NCBI GenBank assembly: GCA_003415625.1
Contig: PYIU01000008.1
Span: 62,001 to 126,000, forward strand
Origin: Aquanectria penicillioides
Lineage: Eukaryota; Ascomycota; Sordariomycetes; Hypocreales; Nectriaceae
Length of the DNA: 64,000 nt
Reading direction: 5' to 3'
Shown: in pieces, positions 23,885 to 34,378 of the stretch
Layout of the letters: every line of letters begins with the position of its first letter
How positions within the stretch are numbered: the stretch's first letter is position 1
Made by a program: the position numbers and the translations under genes
Notes under the pieces: model-generated
Seen by the model: only the letters and a program-made list of their open reading frames with translations
What the model was told of the DNA's origin: nothing
Databases searched by the model: none

Positions 23885-25016
23885 AATGGCGGAATTGTTC
23901 TTTCCGAGGCTGCACTGCACGATGTTGAAGGTAAGGCCGTCGTTATAAAAGGTATGGCTGTGCCGTGTCCCTGGTCTTTGGCCGTTTTTAAGATACTGCT
24001 CAAATAATGCCAAAGTCCTCATTTACCAAATTCCTCCACAGGCGGTGCTTAGGGTATTAGGGCCTCTACCGTAGAGCTCTTGCGCAGCACAAGCGCTATG
24101 TGGTCTTTGGTGACTGGGACGAGAAGAAAGGTCGCCGACTAGAACAGGAGCTGCGTGCATCAAGCCCTGCCGGAACAATCGACTACTACAAAGTCGATGT
24201 GCGGGATTATTTCTCTCTGATAGATCTGTTTGATCTCGCACACAATTTGCATGGAGCTTTCGATGCGGCCGTATCATGCGCCGCTGTCACCGAGCCCAAA
24301 GGATGGCTTGAGCCAGACCAGCTCAACCTGGAACTGTCCGTACAGTATGCCAGCGCCATAGACTAGTTGAGGATTACTAGATCCGTAGAGAATGCTGATT
24401 GTGAAATAGTTACCTTCGGTGATGCGAGACAACATCACCATCAACCTTACGAGCCTGTTGTTTTTCACTAGGATCGCCCTGGCTTACATGAACGCAAACG
24501 GGGATCGAACAAACCACGATGGCAAATCGAATGTGTCCAAATTCCTTGTGTTAGTGTCATCTATTTCCGGCTTCACTGACTCTTCGGGGCTCTTCGCCTA
24601 TGCAGCTGATAAGCATGGGGTTCTCGGATTGACCTCAGCTCTCAAGATGTGGATGCCTAGTAAATGCAATATACGCACAAAATGTGATCTGTCCGTGGGC
24701 TACTGACTCGCAGCTGATGAGCGCAGTAGGATGCCGGTAAACTCTCCGTCGGACGTGGCCAAGGTGACTGTGCAGTGCATTGCTGGGGAAGCGATCCACT
24801 GAAAGACCATGTTCGTCACGGGCGGTATGAGTTTCGACATAGAAGAGGGCCTTGATCGCACAATGCCGCAATGGCTAGGCGCGCAGAACGCTGCAGGTTT
24901 CCAAAAGGGTCAATTCGTGCTAGGGACAGTACGTAATAGACCTTTTGATGTTGCTATTCGTGCTTTGCTAACATAGTGGCTTTAAACAGGGCGAGAGTTG
25001 GGGAAGCAAGTTATGA
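23885..25016 (+). pseudogene. Second short-chain dehydrogenase gene, heavily broken
   Basis: It lies head to head with the previous gene. Fragments in order: Asp-Val-Glu-Gly-Lys-Ala-Val-Val-Ile-Lys, an intron to Gly-Gly-Ala, a TAG, Gly-Ile; a frameshift; Arg-Tyr-Val-Val-Phe-Gly-Asp-Trp-Asp and Lys-Val-Asp-Val-Arg-Asp; an intron; Ala-Tyr-Ala-Ala-Asp-Lys-His-Gly (catalytic Tyr-x3-Lys) preceded by Val-Ser-Ser-Ile-Ser-Gly; a frameshift at Cys-Pro-Trp-Ala-Thr-Asp; a TGA near 24801; then Phe-Val-Thr-Gly-Gly-Met and a last intron to Gly-Glu-Ser-Trp-Gly-Ser-Lys-Leu and the stop. At least two nonsense codons and two frameshifts are present. Confidence 0.75.
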
Positions 25017-25244
25017 AGGACCTGTGGTACGATTCCAATTGCTGTTGTTGTAGCCACTGGACGCTTAAGCAAATTGACCATTTCGCAACCAATCGAATTA
25101 AAAATACTAAGTTTACATCTTCGAATCACTTGGTCAAATCATTTCAAGTGAAGTTGATGAAAGAAGTGTCAATTCATATTTAAGTCGAGTGTGCCTGCAG
25201 CTACTGTCTATACAAAATGGCAAATCTCAAATTACCTGATCTCT
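25017..25244. other. Convergent 3' spacer
   Basis: Short spacer between the dehydrogenase relic and the secreted-protein gene; no gene seen. Confidence 0.5.
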
Positions 25245-26062
25245 CTAGATATTGAGAGAAATCAAACTAGTAAGGCCTCCCAAGAGTGAGCCGAGGCAGG
25301 GAGACAGGGCAGTCTGTCCAAGGCCGCTGATAAGTGGGCCAATGGCTGCAGAAAGACCAGGAATGAGGGCGCTAACAAGGCCACAAACAAGAGACAAGAT
25401 CTTGGTGATGAGGTCGCAAATAGGCGCGATGACCACCTTGATGTCAGCTCCGAGGCCAACTGCAGCGACAATGGACTTGAGACAGTTCAAGACACTGGAA
25501 ACGAGGCTGACGACAAGGTCAAGCACAACCTTGACATCGGCAGAGGCGGAGATGTCGATGCCAACGGCGGCCTCAAGGCTTCCGGACAGATCTGTGACAA
25601 TAGAGAGCATGCTGTTGAGCTGGGGGATGATCTGGGCAATGCAGGCGTCCTTGGTAATCTTTCCGTCGGTAAATGCGCTGAGGATGCCCTCTACTATTGA
25701 TTAGCTCTGATTTGGGAAATAGGGCAATTCAACTAACCGATGGTAACAGTGATGCTACCGATAGCAGATGAGCTGCTGTTGAAGGAAGAGACAAGACCCT
25801 CGTTGCTAGCGATGGAGTATTCACGCTTGATGGGAAGCTTCGTGTCGGGAATCAAGCCATCTCCAAGGTTCAGAGGGAGCTTCTCGAGCAGATCGGTCGG
25901 CAGCTCCGGAATGAGAGAGGAGCGCTTGATGGGAAAGTCTGCGTCAGGAAGCAGGCCATCCTCAAGGGGAAACTTCTCAAGGGAATTGGTAGGAATTTCC
26001 AAAATGGGGGCAGCAAAGGCCGATGTGGCCAAGGCAACAATGGAGAAGAAAGTAGCCTTCAT
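25245..26062 (-). CDS. Small secreted protein with two Lys-Arg-ended repeats
   Basis: Two exons, 26062-25738 and 25693-25245, joined across a 44-nt intron, give 257 aa. A clear signal peptide (Met-Lys-Ala-Thr-Phe-Phe-Ser-Ile-Val-Ala-Leu-Ala, probable cut after Ala-Phe-Ala) is followed by two imperfect repeats of about 30 residues. Each has a Pro-Thr-x-x-Leu-Glu-Lys-x-Pro-Leu core, a Gly-Leu-(Leu/Ile)-Pro-Asp segment and an end in Ile-Lys-Arg, the dibasic site cut by kexin. The second exon is hydrophobic and rich in Val, Leu, Ser and Gly with four cysteines, reminiscent of small cell-wall or hydrophobic-surface proteins, but I cannot place it in a family. Reading frame, introns and signal peptide are all intact, unlike the genes to its left. 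Confidence 0.85.
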
Positions 26063-26698
26063 GGTGAAGAGTTGAAGTGAAAGAATGAATTAGAGACGAA
26101 TGAACTGAAAGGAATGTGATGATGCTGAAGAGAAACACTTGATAGCGGCGAGACGGCGTATTTGTACTGTTTCGAAGGTCCATTGATCGACAGGACGATT
26201 GATGCATGAGACGAATTGGGTTGCTTGCAACACGTCCGCTAATTTCTTCACTGCGGTCTGTGTCCTTGGAGGATACTTGTGGTCGGATCGCCTCGCCGAG
26301 TTTTGGCGCCGCGGTAGGGTCGCATTTCGAGACTACTAGGGACGCCACATTCGCGCTTTGTCTCCCCAGACACGCCGAATGTTTTGTTTCCGGTAGCCCA
26401 GGCTGTAATTACAGCAACTACATAGACTATTTAAGCGTCTGACACGGTCATGGTAGTCCGGGCGCAGTTGGGATGTCATGACTTGTTTTCTCACGTGCTG
26501 GTCCTAACATGTTTCAAGATAAAACGCATAGACTTGAGCTAGCGCTCGAACCTCAGCATTGCCCGTAAATGGGATGAATAAGAGCGATCCCATTTTCGTC
26601 TAAGATTTGGCGCATCTATATAATTTCTTCATTTAAATGAATTGATCAACGTTTCAAACCCTAATTATTGCTTGTGTGACTTCCAGTCTGAGGCCCCT
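26063..26698. other. Intergenic stretch upstream of the secreted-protein gene
   Basis: No gene is seen. It should hold the promoter of the minus-strand secreted protein and the 3' flank of the semialdehyde dehydrogenase gene. Confidence 0.5.
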
Positions 26699-27949
26699 TC
26701 AGATATACCCTTTTAATATTGAAGCCTCTGCGTTCATTATCGAAGATCCCGCGGCACCGATGACAGCTAAGGATTGTTAGTTGCGTTTGGACTTGGAGGT
26801 CCGACTTACTGTTGTGACTCAGGGCGACAAATTTGACATCGAAAACATCCGTCTCATCTCTTCGCACACGGCCGACACTAATTCTGTAACCATTGCCAAG
26901 GTTGCTGTCCAAGCGAGGCTGGGGACGATCGTTGTCATCAAAGACTGTGATCGCAGGGTTGGGGGCTGACGGACATCCGAGCCTTTGTACGTCTGTGGTG
27001 TAATTGCGCAAAGCTTCAATGATGTTCTCAATCGATGGTGGCGGTCGATTTTGGAATTTGAGACTGATGCATGCCATGTGTCCATCCAAAACCGGAACGC
27101 GGTTGCAAGCAGCTGAGATCCTTAGATCCTCCTGTTCTATGAAGCAGTTACCATCCGCGCTAAGGCCTCCGAGAATCTTCTTGGCTTCAGACTCTAGCTT
27201 ATCTTCTTCTTCATTAATAAATGGTATAACGTTGTTGATGATATCCATCGCCGATACACCGGGATACCCAGCCCCCGAGATGGCTTGCATTGTAACAACG
27301 GAGGCAAATGAGATTGTGCCGAAAGAAGTTTGAAGGGCTGCAAAAGGCCCAACAAGATTGATGACAGAGCAGTTTGAATTACAAACGAGGAATCCTCGGT
27401 GAAGACCTCGGACTTGTCGCTGATGAGGAATGAGGTCCAAGTGGGAAAGGTTGACGGTGGGCACCACTAGGGGCACCAGGGAATCATGCCGATGATTTTT
27501 GGCGTTGGAAAACACTGGAATATCCTCTCTGAGAAACTCCAGCTCTTTGAATGGTTAGTTGATTATGCAATTGACGTGTGCCAGTAGCCCAGTACTCACC
27601 AATATCACCAGCAACATCTGCGTCAAGCCCGCTAAAGACAACGTCACAGTCGCGGAAATGCGAGGCCTTGCAGTCGTGTACCATCATGTCCCCTGCTGCA
27701 CCAATGGGTGCAGCCTGTTTCCATTTCACAATGTCCTTGTACCGCTTGCCTGCAGACCGAGGCGACGCCCCAATAGCATGGAGTTGAAGGAAGGGATGGC
27801 TTGCAAGGAGGAGGATGAACCTTTGACCAACGGAGCCCGTGCATCCCAGCACACCTATATGATTACTTAGTGGCACTACTCATATCGGCAACAAGATTTA
27901 TCAGAAACATGTCTGGCGTACCACACTTTTTAGTTGGAAATTCTGGCAT
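26699..27949 (-). CDS. Aspartate-semialdehyde dehydrogenase
   Basis: This enzyme reduces aspartyl phosphate to aspartate semialdehyde with NADPH, the second step of the aspartate family. Four exons are read: 27949-27922 (28 nt), 27854-27600, 27544-26810 and 26766-26699. Introns are 67, 55 and 43 nt, and the total is 1086 nt (361 aa), the usual size. The mini-exon supplies Met-Pro-Glu-Phe-Pro-Thr-Lys-Lys-Cys and the splice makes Gly-Val-Leu-Gly-Cys-Thr-Gly-Ser-Val-Gly, the NADP-binding loop. The catalytic Cys is in Cys-Asn-Ser-Asn-Cys-Ser, followed by Gly-Ala-Gly-Tyr-Pro-Gly and the catalytic His in Leu-Asp-Gly-His. The last intron restores Asn-Thr-Val-Ile-Gly-Ala-Ala-Gly-Ser at the end. It lies downstream of aspartate kinase on the same strand. 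Fungi need one housekeeping copy; a copy inside a cluster suggests dedicated precursor supply. Confidence 0.93.
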
Positions 27950-28591
27950 TTTTACAGATGATAAAGTGAACCTCCAATGGTTCTGGCTCGATCTGTTGGC
28001 TGAATCCGAATTATTTAAAACAAGGCCCCGGTCGCCCGGAATTCATATGACATCATCGCCTTGGTGAAAGAGTTTGGAGCAAACACCGGTTCCCACATTC
28101 AATCGCCTTCTATTCGGGTTATGGATTACGGTGTTTGGGAATATACAACGTTAATAACTGGAGAGGTGTGATAGATACAACGAGGGAATTACCGTAAACA
28201 TCTACTCATCTAATCTTTCTATGCGCTATTCCACCGCTGCAGTCATAATATTGTGGTGATTCAAAGGCCGATTGCGTGGTCCAGTCACTCGATGCTCCGC
28301 TGATGGCACCGGACGAAGATTTGGTTGATTCGTCCCGAGGGTTGGAATCTGTACATTTTCTGTAGCGACCCATCGCATGAACAAAATCAGATTCTGTTGT
28401 GGCAAAACATGGAACATGTCATCTAACATGTGATATTACGATCATATGGAAGGTTTAATGTCGATGATCGATTTTCTGGCCTTAGATTGGAAAACCGTCA
28501 TGGAACATTTTATTATGTAGCAATCTCGGGATAATGAATAGTCACGCAGCCACATGCCTCTTCTAAAAACCAAATTCCATACGCTCCGCCC
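27950..28591. promoter_or_regulatory. Promoter region of the semialdehyde dehydrogenase gene
   Basis: The 640 bp between the semialdehyde dehydrogenase start and the aspartate kinase stop contain no gene. A CGGGAT element occurs at 28527-28532. Confidence 0.4.
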
Positions 28592-30301
28592 TCAATAAAG
28601 CCAAGGCCCTAACCTCGGTTAGCAATTAATCTCAATGGATAGATTCACACTACCTTTTATGAAATTATTCTCTTGTTCCCTCGCGGTGGGTATCTTCAAA
28701 ACCTCGGCGTGAATCATATTCATTGCGGGAAGTGCGTCTTCGGATCGAACAACTACCCTGTATCACATAAGCTAAGAAGCCACACCAAGCATCTTACTCA
28801 CGAGACGTTTATCTCGCTCGCGCCTTGGCTAACCAGATAAATGTTGATCTTGGCTGCTGCCAGCGCTGTGAAAATCTCGTTTGCGACGCCAACCATATTT
28901 CGCATTTTATGACCGATGATGCTGATAATAGACATGTTGTCTGTGATGGTAACCTATGCCAGCTCAGTCTCATACACGATGAAGTGACGTGCAACCTACC
29001 TTTCCAAGCTTCCCAAGCTGGCCCTTAATCCGTTTATTTGTATTAACTGCATCTACGTCCTGAAACGCCAAGCTAACGTTCCTCTCACTCGTCGTCACAA
29101 GGTCGACGTTGATGCGCAGATTGTCCAGCTGTGCAAATACGCCAGACAGAAACCCTTGCGATTTTGTATTCCTATTGCATAATACATTCACAAGCGTTAT
29201 GGATTCTTTAACCGTAACAGCTGTTGGTCGGCGACGCTGCTGGAGTATCCCATGGTAGCCATTCTCAAGCATGAAGCCTGAACTGAGTGCTTGGACCACT
29301 GGTTCCTCTGGGCTCAATTCTTGCGAGGGATAAATGATTGTGCCTGGCATCGTGTGATTGAAGACGTTCTTGAGTCGAAGGGGGATATTGGCGCAGCGGA
29401 TGTGGTCCATTGTGAGTGGATGGATGACTTCACTTCCGTAGTATGTCAACTCTGTTGCTTCTTCGGGCGTGACAGTGGACAAGAGCCTCGCTGAAGGGAC
29501 CTTGCGCGGATCCGCGGTGAAAATACCATCCACTTCTTTCCATATTTGAAGCTCAGCTGCTCCAGCTCCGACTGCGCACATGGCTGCGCAGAGATCAGAG
29601 TAACCTCGTCCCACAGACGCGAGGAGAGAATCGGGCATGCTGCCGAAGAACCCCGTCACAATCGGAACTCTGTCGCCGCATTCGAATATCCTTTGTCTAA
29701 TCTCGTCGGCAAGAATGGTGTAAAATCGTGGACCCAGTGTATCAAATGCAGTTTTTTGGTCGCGGAAATCCCCTCCAAATGCCGCCTCGACAATATCCTG
29801 CAAGACCAAGACTTGGGTGGGCACGCCGTGTGTGATAAGGACTGCCGATACTACAAGACATGCAAGCTTTTCTCCCAGTGAAATAATTCTGTCTCGTGTT
29901 CGAGGTGAGAGTTCCTTGATAATCTGCGCCGCACGCAGCAGTCGGTCAAGATCGTCGCATTCTTCTATGATGGACATCCGAGTATTTTTGAAAATGTCCT
30001 CGGTACCTTCTCTTTTATTCATGTCCAACACACGCAAGTGATTGTTTCGAATTAGATCAATATTCTTGGCCAATTCAGCCTGGGCACTGCACCCTGCTTC
30101 AGCATGGACAATGCATTCGAGCAATAGACTCGTGGTACCAGTGGACTTGGACGAGCCTGAGAGTGCTGAGCAAACAATAACCAGATCGTAGTCCATCAGG
30201 TATGATGGGACAATGCTTCCGCAAATAAAATTGAGAAGCTTCCCGAGGCTGGTGCCGCCATATTTTTGCACCACCTTCTGACGTTCTCTAGCTGCCACCA
30301 T
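28592..30301 (-). CDS. Aspartate kinase (FUB3-like)
   Basis: Phosphorylates aspartate with ATP, the entry step of the aspartate family. Exons: 30301-29000, 28953-28802, 28757-28654 and 28608-28592; introns 44-46 nt; 1575 nt, 524 aa. The kinase domain has Gln-Lys-Tyr-Gly-Gly-Thr-Ser near the start, Ser-Leu-Gly-Glu-Lys-Leu, Val-Gly-Arg-Gly-Tyr-Ser-Asp-Leu and Lys-Glu-Val-Asp-Gly-Ile-Phe-Thr-Ala-Asp-Pro. Two ACT regulatory domains follow (from about residue 385), including Met-Ser-Ile-Ile-Ser-Ile-Ile-Gly-His-Lys-Met and Ser-Gln-Gly-Ala-Ser-Glu-Ile-Asn. The last tiny exon restores the canonical fungal end, Phe-Ile-Lys-Gly-Pro-Trp-Leu-Tyr. FUB3 of the fusaric acid cluster is such a duplicated kinase; this could be a comparable, less feedback-sensitive copy, but that is inference. 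Confidence 0.93.
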
Positions 30302-30930
30302 TTTGGTAATTATTAGTACGCTGAGCGATGTAGTTAGTGTGAGAGTGAAAAAAAAAAAAAAATAGAATGACGCTGAAATGCTGGGGAGTGGTGGCTGTCA
30401 CCCAATATAGCCTCTCGACGGCATAAGCCAGTTATTTTCTGCACAATCCTTCACCAGACAGCCAAGCTTGAGAGGAGATTGGCAAAGTGCTAAACTAAAC
30501 ATCACGTCATTCCAAAAGAATTGATGGCATGAGATCGAAATCATCCTGCATGAGGCGGTCTTTCAAACGCACTGACCCACATGCGGCGTTCGGGCGGTGA
30601 ATACGACATTGTCGCGTTCAAACGCCGGTTCGGGATCTGGATCGGCGGCGATAAACAATCTGCCAATGCTTACATTTCTGGACACGTTGAAATTTTACGT
30701 CAAGAGATCAGAGACACATCACACTTGCCGCAAGTCCCGCACGGGCCGAGTTGAAGGGACATCAAATCATCTCATCTGCCGCTTCACTGTTCCGTGAGAA
30801 ATGGAGGCTACAAGCCACGACTGAAATTAATGTATGTTATTTGCTATGAACACTGTGCTAAGGCGGTGATGCATGCAACGCTGAATCAAATACTCAACAT
30901 ATCAACAAGCCAAGCTAGTATTAAATGCCT
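30302..30930. promoter_or_regulatory. Promoter region of aspartate kinase
   Basis: No gene is seen. There is a 13-15 base A run near 30349-30361, just upstream of the start codon, and a CGGGATCTGG element at 30631-30640. Confidence 0.4.
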
Positions 30931-32279
30931 CTATACTCTGTCCAAAAGCCGCTCCTGCAAGGTCTGAGAAAACTCAATTCTTTCTTCTATTCCTGACGAC
31001 CCTAAATAGAGGTGCGGTAACTCGGACCTCAGTTTTGTCTGAATCAATTTATCAAGTTGCTTAAACTCGAGGAGAAACCCATCATGTCCGTGCGGTGACT
31101 CTAAAACATCAAGCGATGAGCTTTCAAGACACTCTGCCAACTTTGCTTGCTGCTCTGGTAAGAATAAAGCATCAGACGCGACGCCAATGACCAAGGCTTT
31201 TGGCGGTGCCTTTGCCAGCACGTGTTTCAAGGCCTCGTTGCCCGTCTTTTGAGTTCTGTTGCGGGTTATATCATGGTTATCCATCTTTTCCAAAATGTGA
31301 AGGTAGCAATTGGCATCGAAACGCTTCAGAAACTTTTCCCCCTGGTACTGGAGATAACTCTGGGCAGAGAAGGACGGATCGCCCCGGAACTTGGTGCCGA
31401 CGGAGCCTTTTCTTCGAGTGGCTAGCAGTGGGGCTTGTAGCTCTGCAACTGGCAGATCCAAGGAGGCGTCAACAGGCTTGGGCCGTTTTCCACCAGCCTG
31501 TCGACCAAATCTTGCGTCGAAGCTGGTGTATGATCTGTACGTCAACATCGCAATCATGCGAGCTGCAGCGAGTCCAGCTGACGGCTGGCCAGATGGGATT
31601 GGGTCATAGTCTCCGTCTTTGAATGAAGGGTCGAACCAAATGCATTGTCTTTGTGTCTCTGCCCAAGATATGCACCAGGCTGAGTGGTCCGCAGCGGTGG
31701 CAATGGGAACTATGCTTTGGACATAGCCTTGAGGTGTGCACAATGGCCATTCCAGAGTAGCCATACCGCCCATGGAGCCTCCAATGACGCAAGCGACCCT
31801 TTCAACTCCCAGGGCATCTAGGACCAACTTATGGGCTTGCACATCATCGCGTATAGTAGTCTGTGGAAAATCGATGCCGTAGGGGCGACCTGTGTGGGGG
31901 TCCATGGTCACTGGCGAGGCACTTCCGTAAGGTGACCCAAGAACGTTGGCTGAAAAGATGAAGAAGCGGCTTGGATCTAAAGCCTTGCCATGACCTACAA
32001 TTGGGCTCCACCAGTCTTTGACATCGCTGCTGCCCGTCATGGCATGGCATATGACTAGAACGTTGTCACAGTTCTCATTTATAAGCCCCCAAGTCTTGTA
32101 TGCAATCGGGCATTGATGAAGAACTTCGCCAGATTCGAGTTTTAAGTGAGGGATAAGAGCAAACTTCTGGTCCGGAATAAGCATTGAGTAAAAGTTGTTG
32201 GGGTTCGGGTTCACGTCAAGTACTAGACTTGTTAGCTAATAGCTGGATTGTTCTATTCAGAAAGCTTACAGAGAGCCAT
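30931..32279 (-). CDS. Homoserine O-acetyltransferase (MET2/FUB5-like)
   Basis: Transfers acetyl from acetyl-CoA to homoserine, giving O-acetylhomoserine. A ten-base first exon (32279-32270) and a second exon 32222-30931 join across a 47-nt intron to 1302 nt, 433 aa. It is an alpha/beta hydrolase of the MetX type: Cys-His-Ala-Met-Thr-Gly-Ser and Gly-Ser-Pro-Tyr-Gly-Ser-Ala-Ser-Pro, the nucleophile elbow Gly-Gly-Ser-Met-Gly-Gly-Met, the Asp of Val-Ala-Ser-Asp-Ala-Leu-Phe-Leu-Pro-Glu-Gln, and the catalytic His of Gly-His-Asp-Gly-Phe-Leu. Without the mini-exon the frame has no ATG at the right place, which supports the splice model. It is transcribed away from the nitrilase with 426 bp between start codons. 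Cluster copies of this enzyme are known from fusaric acid (FUB5). Confidence 0.93.
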
Positions 32280-32705
32280 GATGGTCAAAATAAGCGTGGA
32301 TCTCTTGAGGCACGAGAGTCCTGGTATGAAAAGCTGTCATTTGTAGGACCAAGTCTTGGAGAGATATTCCGGGCATCAAACCTAGATGCCAGTGTTTAAG
32401 AAGATACCATGCTGATTTCATTATCAACTGTCAAACTGGATGAAGCATGTCATATTACTAACAAGGCCATTGCGGCTAGCGGCGTTTACTCCTCGGGATT
32501 TGACAATCGCGGGGTTTGAACTCACAATCAGCCCGCATGATCCGCGCCGTAGCAGCCTGGTTAGCCCACTCTCAAAAAACCAGGCCAATGGAGTCGGATT
32601 TTGTCCTATTCTCGGGATCTTGCGTGGTCATCGTCGTGGCAAGTCGCGGGTATATCTTAACCTGACACGAGCTCTTTATCCTTTAATCAATCACAACAAC
32701 GCAAA
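32280..32705. promoter_or_regulatory. Divergent promoter between acetyltransferase and nitrilase
   Basis: The two start codons face away from each other across 426 bp. The interval holds CGGGAT at 32494-32499 and CGGGATCT at 32613-32620 together with other CGG triplets, the half-site type used by Zn2Cys6 proteins. Shared control by the regulator at 34379 is plausible but unproven. Confidence 0.5.
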
Positions 32706-34025
32706 ATGAATAGCCAAAATATTGTAAAGGTTGCGGCTGTGCAGAGTGCTCCCGTGTCATTTGATCTTGCAAAGAGCTTAGAAAAGCTCAAGACGCTGAC
32801 GACGCAAGCTGCTGATGCGGGTGCGGACCTAGTCGTTTTCCCGTCGGTATTCCCGCATGCCTTTTGTAGTATATACTGAGAAATTTCTTTAGGGAAGGAT
32901 TTCTATCTGCCTACCCCTGGAGATATGCCTTTGATGCCACAATTGGCGCCCGAGAGCCAAGAGGTAATTGTGATGCCCACATTGTATTCATGGCTGACCA
33001 TATCCAGGGCGCAAATGGTATGCAAAATACCATGATTCTGCTGTTGCCGTGCCTTCGCCGGCCTTTGATGTGTTGAGCGATGCTGCGAAAACAAACGCTG
33101 TATATCTTCACGTAGGAATTATCGAAAAGGATGGCGGGACATTGTATTGTACCGCAGTCCTCTTTGACAGAGATGGCCAGCTGGTGTACAAGCATCGCAA
33201 GGTGGGTACCCAAAATGAATTCAGTAGAGCTTCTCGACTCACAAAACTAGTTGATCCCAACGGCTGCTGAGCGCCTGGTCTGGGGTCGAGGTGCCGGTGA
33301 CGGTCTCAAAGTGATGCAGACAGAGGTCGGGAAGGTGGGTAGTCTCATCTGGTATGTTAGGTCTTGATCTATATGTTGGCATCGAGCCGCTGATTTGTTT
33401 GAAGCTGGGAAAATTACATGCCCGCCGCCCGCATGGCTCTGTATCAGCAAGGCATCGAGTAAGACGACCCGCATGGTGATGAATGCGTATCTAACTCGTT
33501 CATAGAATATATATAGCACCAAACGCAGATGACTTGCCAGAATGGACCGCAAGCATGCAGCACATTGCAAAAGAAGGCCGCTGCTTTGTAGTCTCCGTCA
33601 ACTCGGTTTGCAAGGTCTCTGACTTCCCCCCGATTACCCGCCGTTCACACCGGAGCATCACCATCGCAAACCCGATGGGTCTCAGTGGCAACAAGACGAT
33701 ATCGTTAACAGAGGAGGCTCCTGTATTGTTGGACCCTTAGGGACCTTTGTTGCCGAACCTGTGTGGGATAAAGAGGACATCATCTATGCTACACTGGAAT
33801 TGTCCGACATTGCCGAATCTCGGGTATTTTGATGCTCTCCGCAGTAATATGCTGAACCCATTGACTGACGTTTGATAGCTCGATTTTGATCCCGTCGGAA
33901 GCTATTCGCGACCGGATATTTTGTGAGTGTTGTAGAAGTATGGTGCTCAGCTAAGATTATTGATGAATAGCAGTACTCTTTTGGTAAATACCAAGCCAGC
34001 CACAAACGTCAAGTTCGACTCATAG
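32706..34025 (+). CDS. Nitrilase (plant NIT1/NIT4-like), apparent one-base frameshift
   Basis: Hydrolyses a nitrile to acid and ammonia, or to amide. Eight exons are read: 32706-32842, 32893-32963, 33008-33201, 33251-33351, 33405-33458, 33506-33823, 33879-33922, 33971-34025. All introns have GT-AG ends and are 44-55 nt. The catalytic triad is visible: Glu in Phe-Pro-Glu-Gly-Phe (formed by the first splice), Lys in His-Arg-Lys-Leu-Ile-Pro-Thr, and Cys in Ile-Cys-Trp-Glu-Asn. Other NIT-type signatures are Glu-Lys-Asp-Gly-Gly-Thr-Leu-Tyr-Cys-Thr-Ala and the end Val-Gly-Ser-Tyr-Ser-Arg-Pro-Asp. Exons sum to 974 nt, one short of 975. The break is in the C run at 33626-33631: before it the frame reads Val-Ser-Asp-Phe-Pro-Pro, after it the conserved text continues one frame over. 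As written, translation ends at 33740. Either a sequencing slip or a very young lesion. Confidence 0.85.
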
Positions 34026-34378
34026 GGAGTGACCCGATGCGTTGAGGAAGGACACTTGCAGCCAACAAGTAGATTCTAGATCGAATACATGCATCTATTT
34101 CACTTTCATTATTATCACCCGTGTCTTCAGAATCGAATCATGTGCCCCCGAGGAAAAGATCGGAAGTAATCACTTCGCCGCCGCCCGCTTGCTTTGCGGC
34201 CCGCACTCCCCGCAAACTGCGGAGATAAGCGGCCTTTTCCCCGCATGTTTGCCGCTCCCACTAACATGCACCTCATCGGAGTCGTCCGAACTGATTACCC
34301 ATAAACATGTCCATATCTGAAGCCAGTGACCGGTTTCAATAGAACTTGAAGGACTCATGTGTTAGAAGATCGCCAGAG
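34026..34378. promoter_or_regulatory. Spacer and promoter of the cluster regulator
   Basis: No gene is seen. It contains a GC-rich block near 34170-34255 with several CCGC/GCGG repeats. Confidence 0.35.

Noticed and set aside
1339..25016. Repeat-induced point mutation as the single cause of the left-hand decay
   Set aside because: Some stops fit C-to-T change (CAA to TAA in the methyltransferase, TGG to TAG in the DUF1399 gene), but others need transversions and many lesions are indels or large deletions; no duplicated template was seen.
32505..32585. Minus-strand tRNA-like sequence with a GAGTTCAAACC B-box
   Set aside because: The T-arm pairs only partly and no anticodon stem with a T at position 33 or an acceptor stem could be formed.
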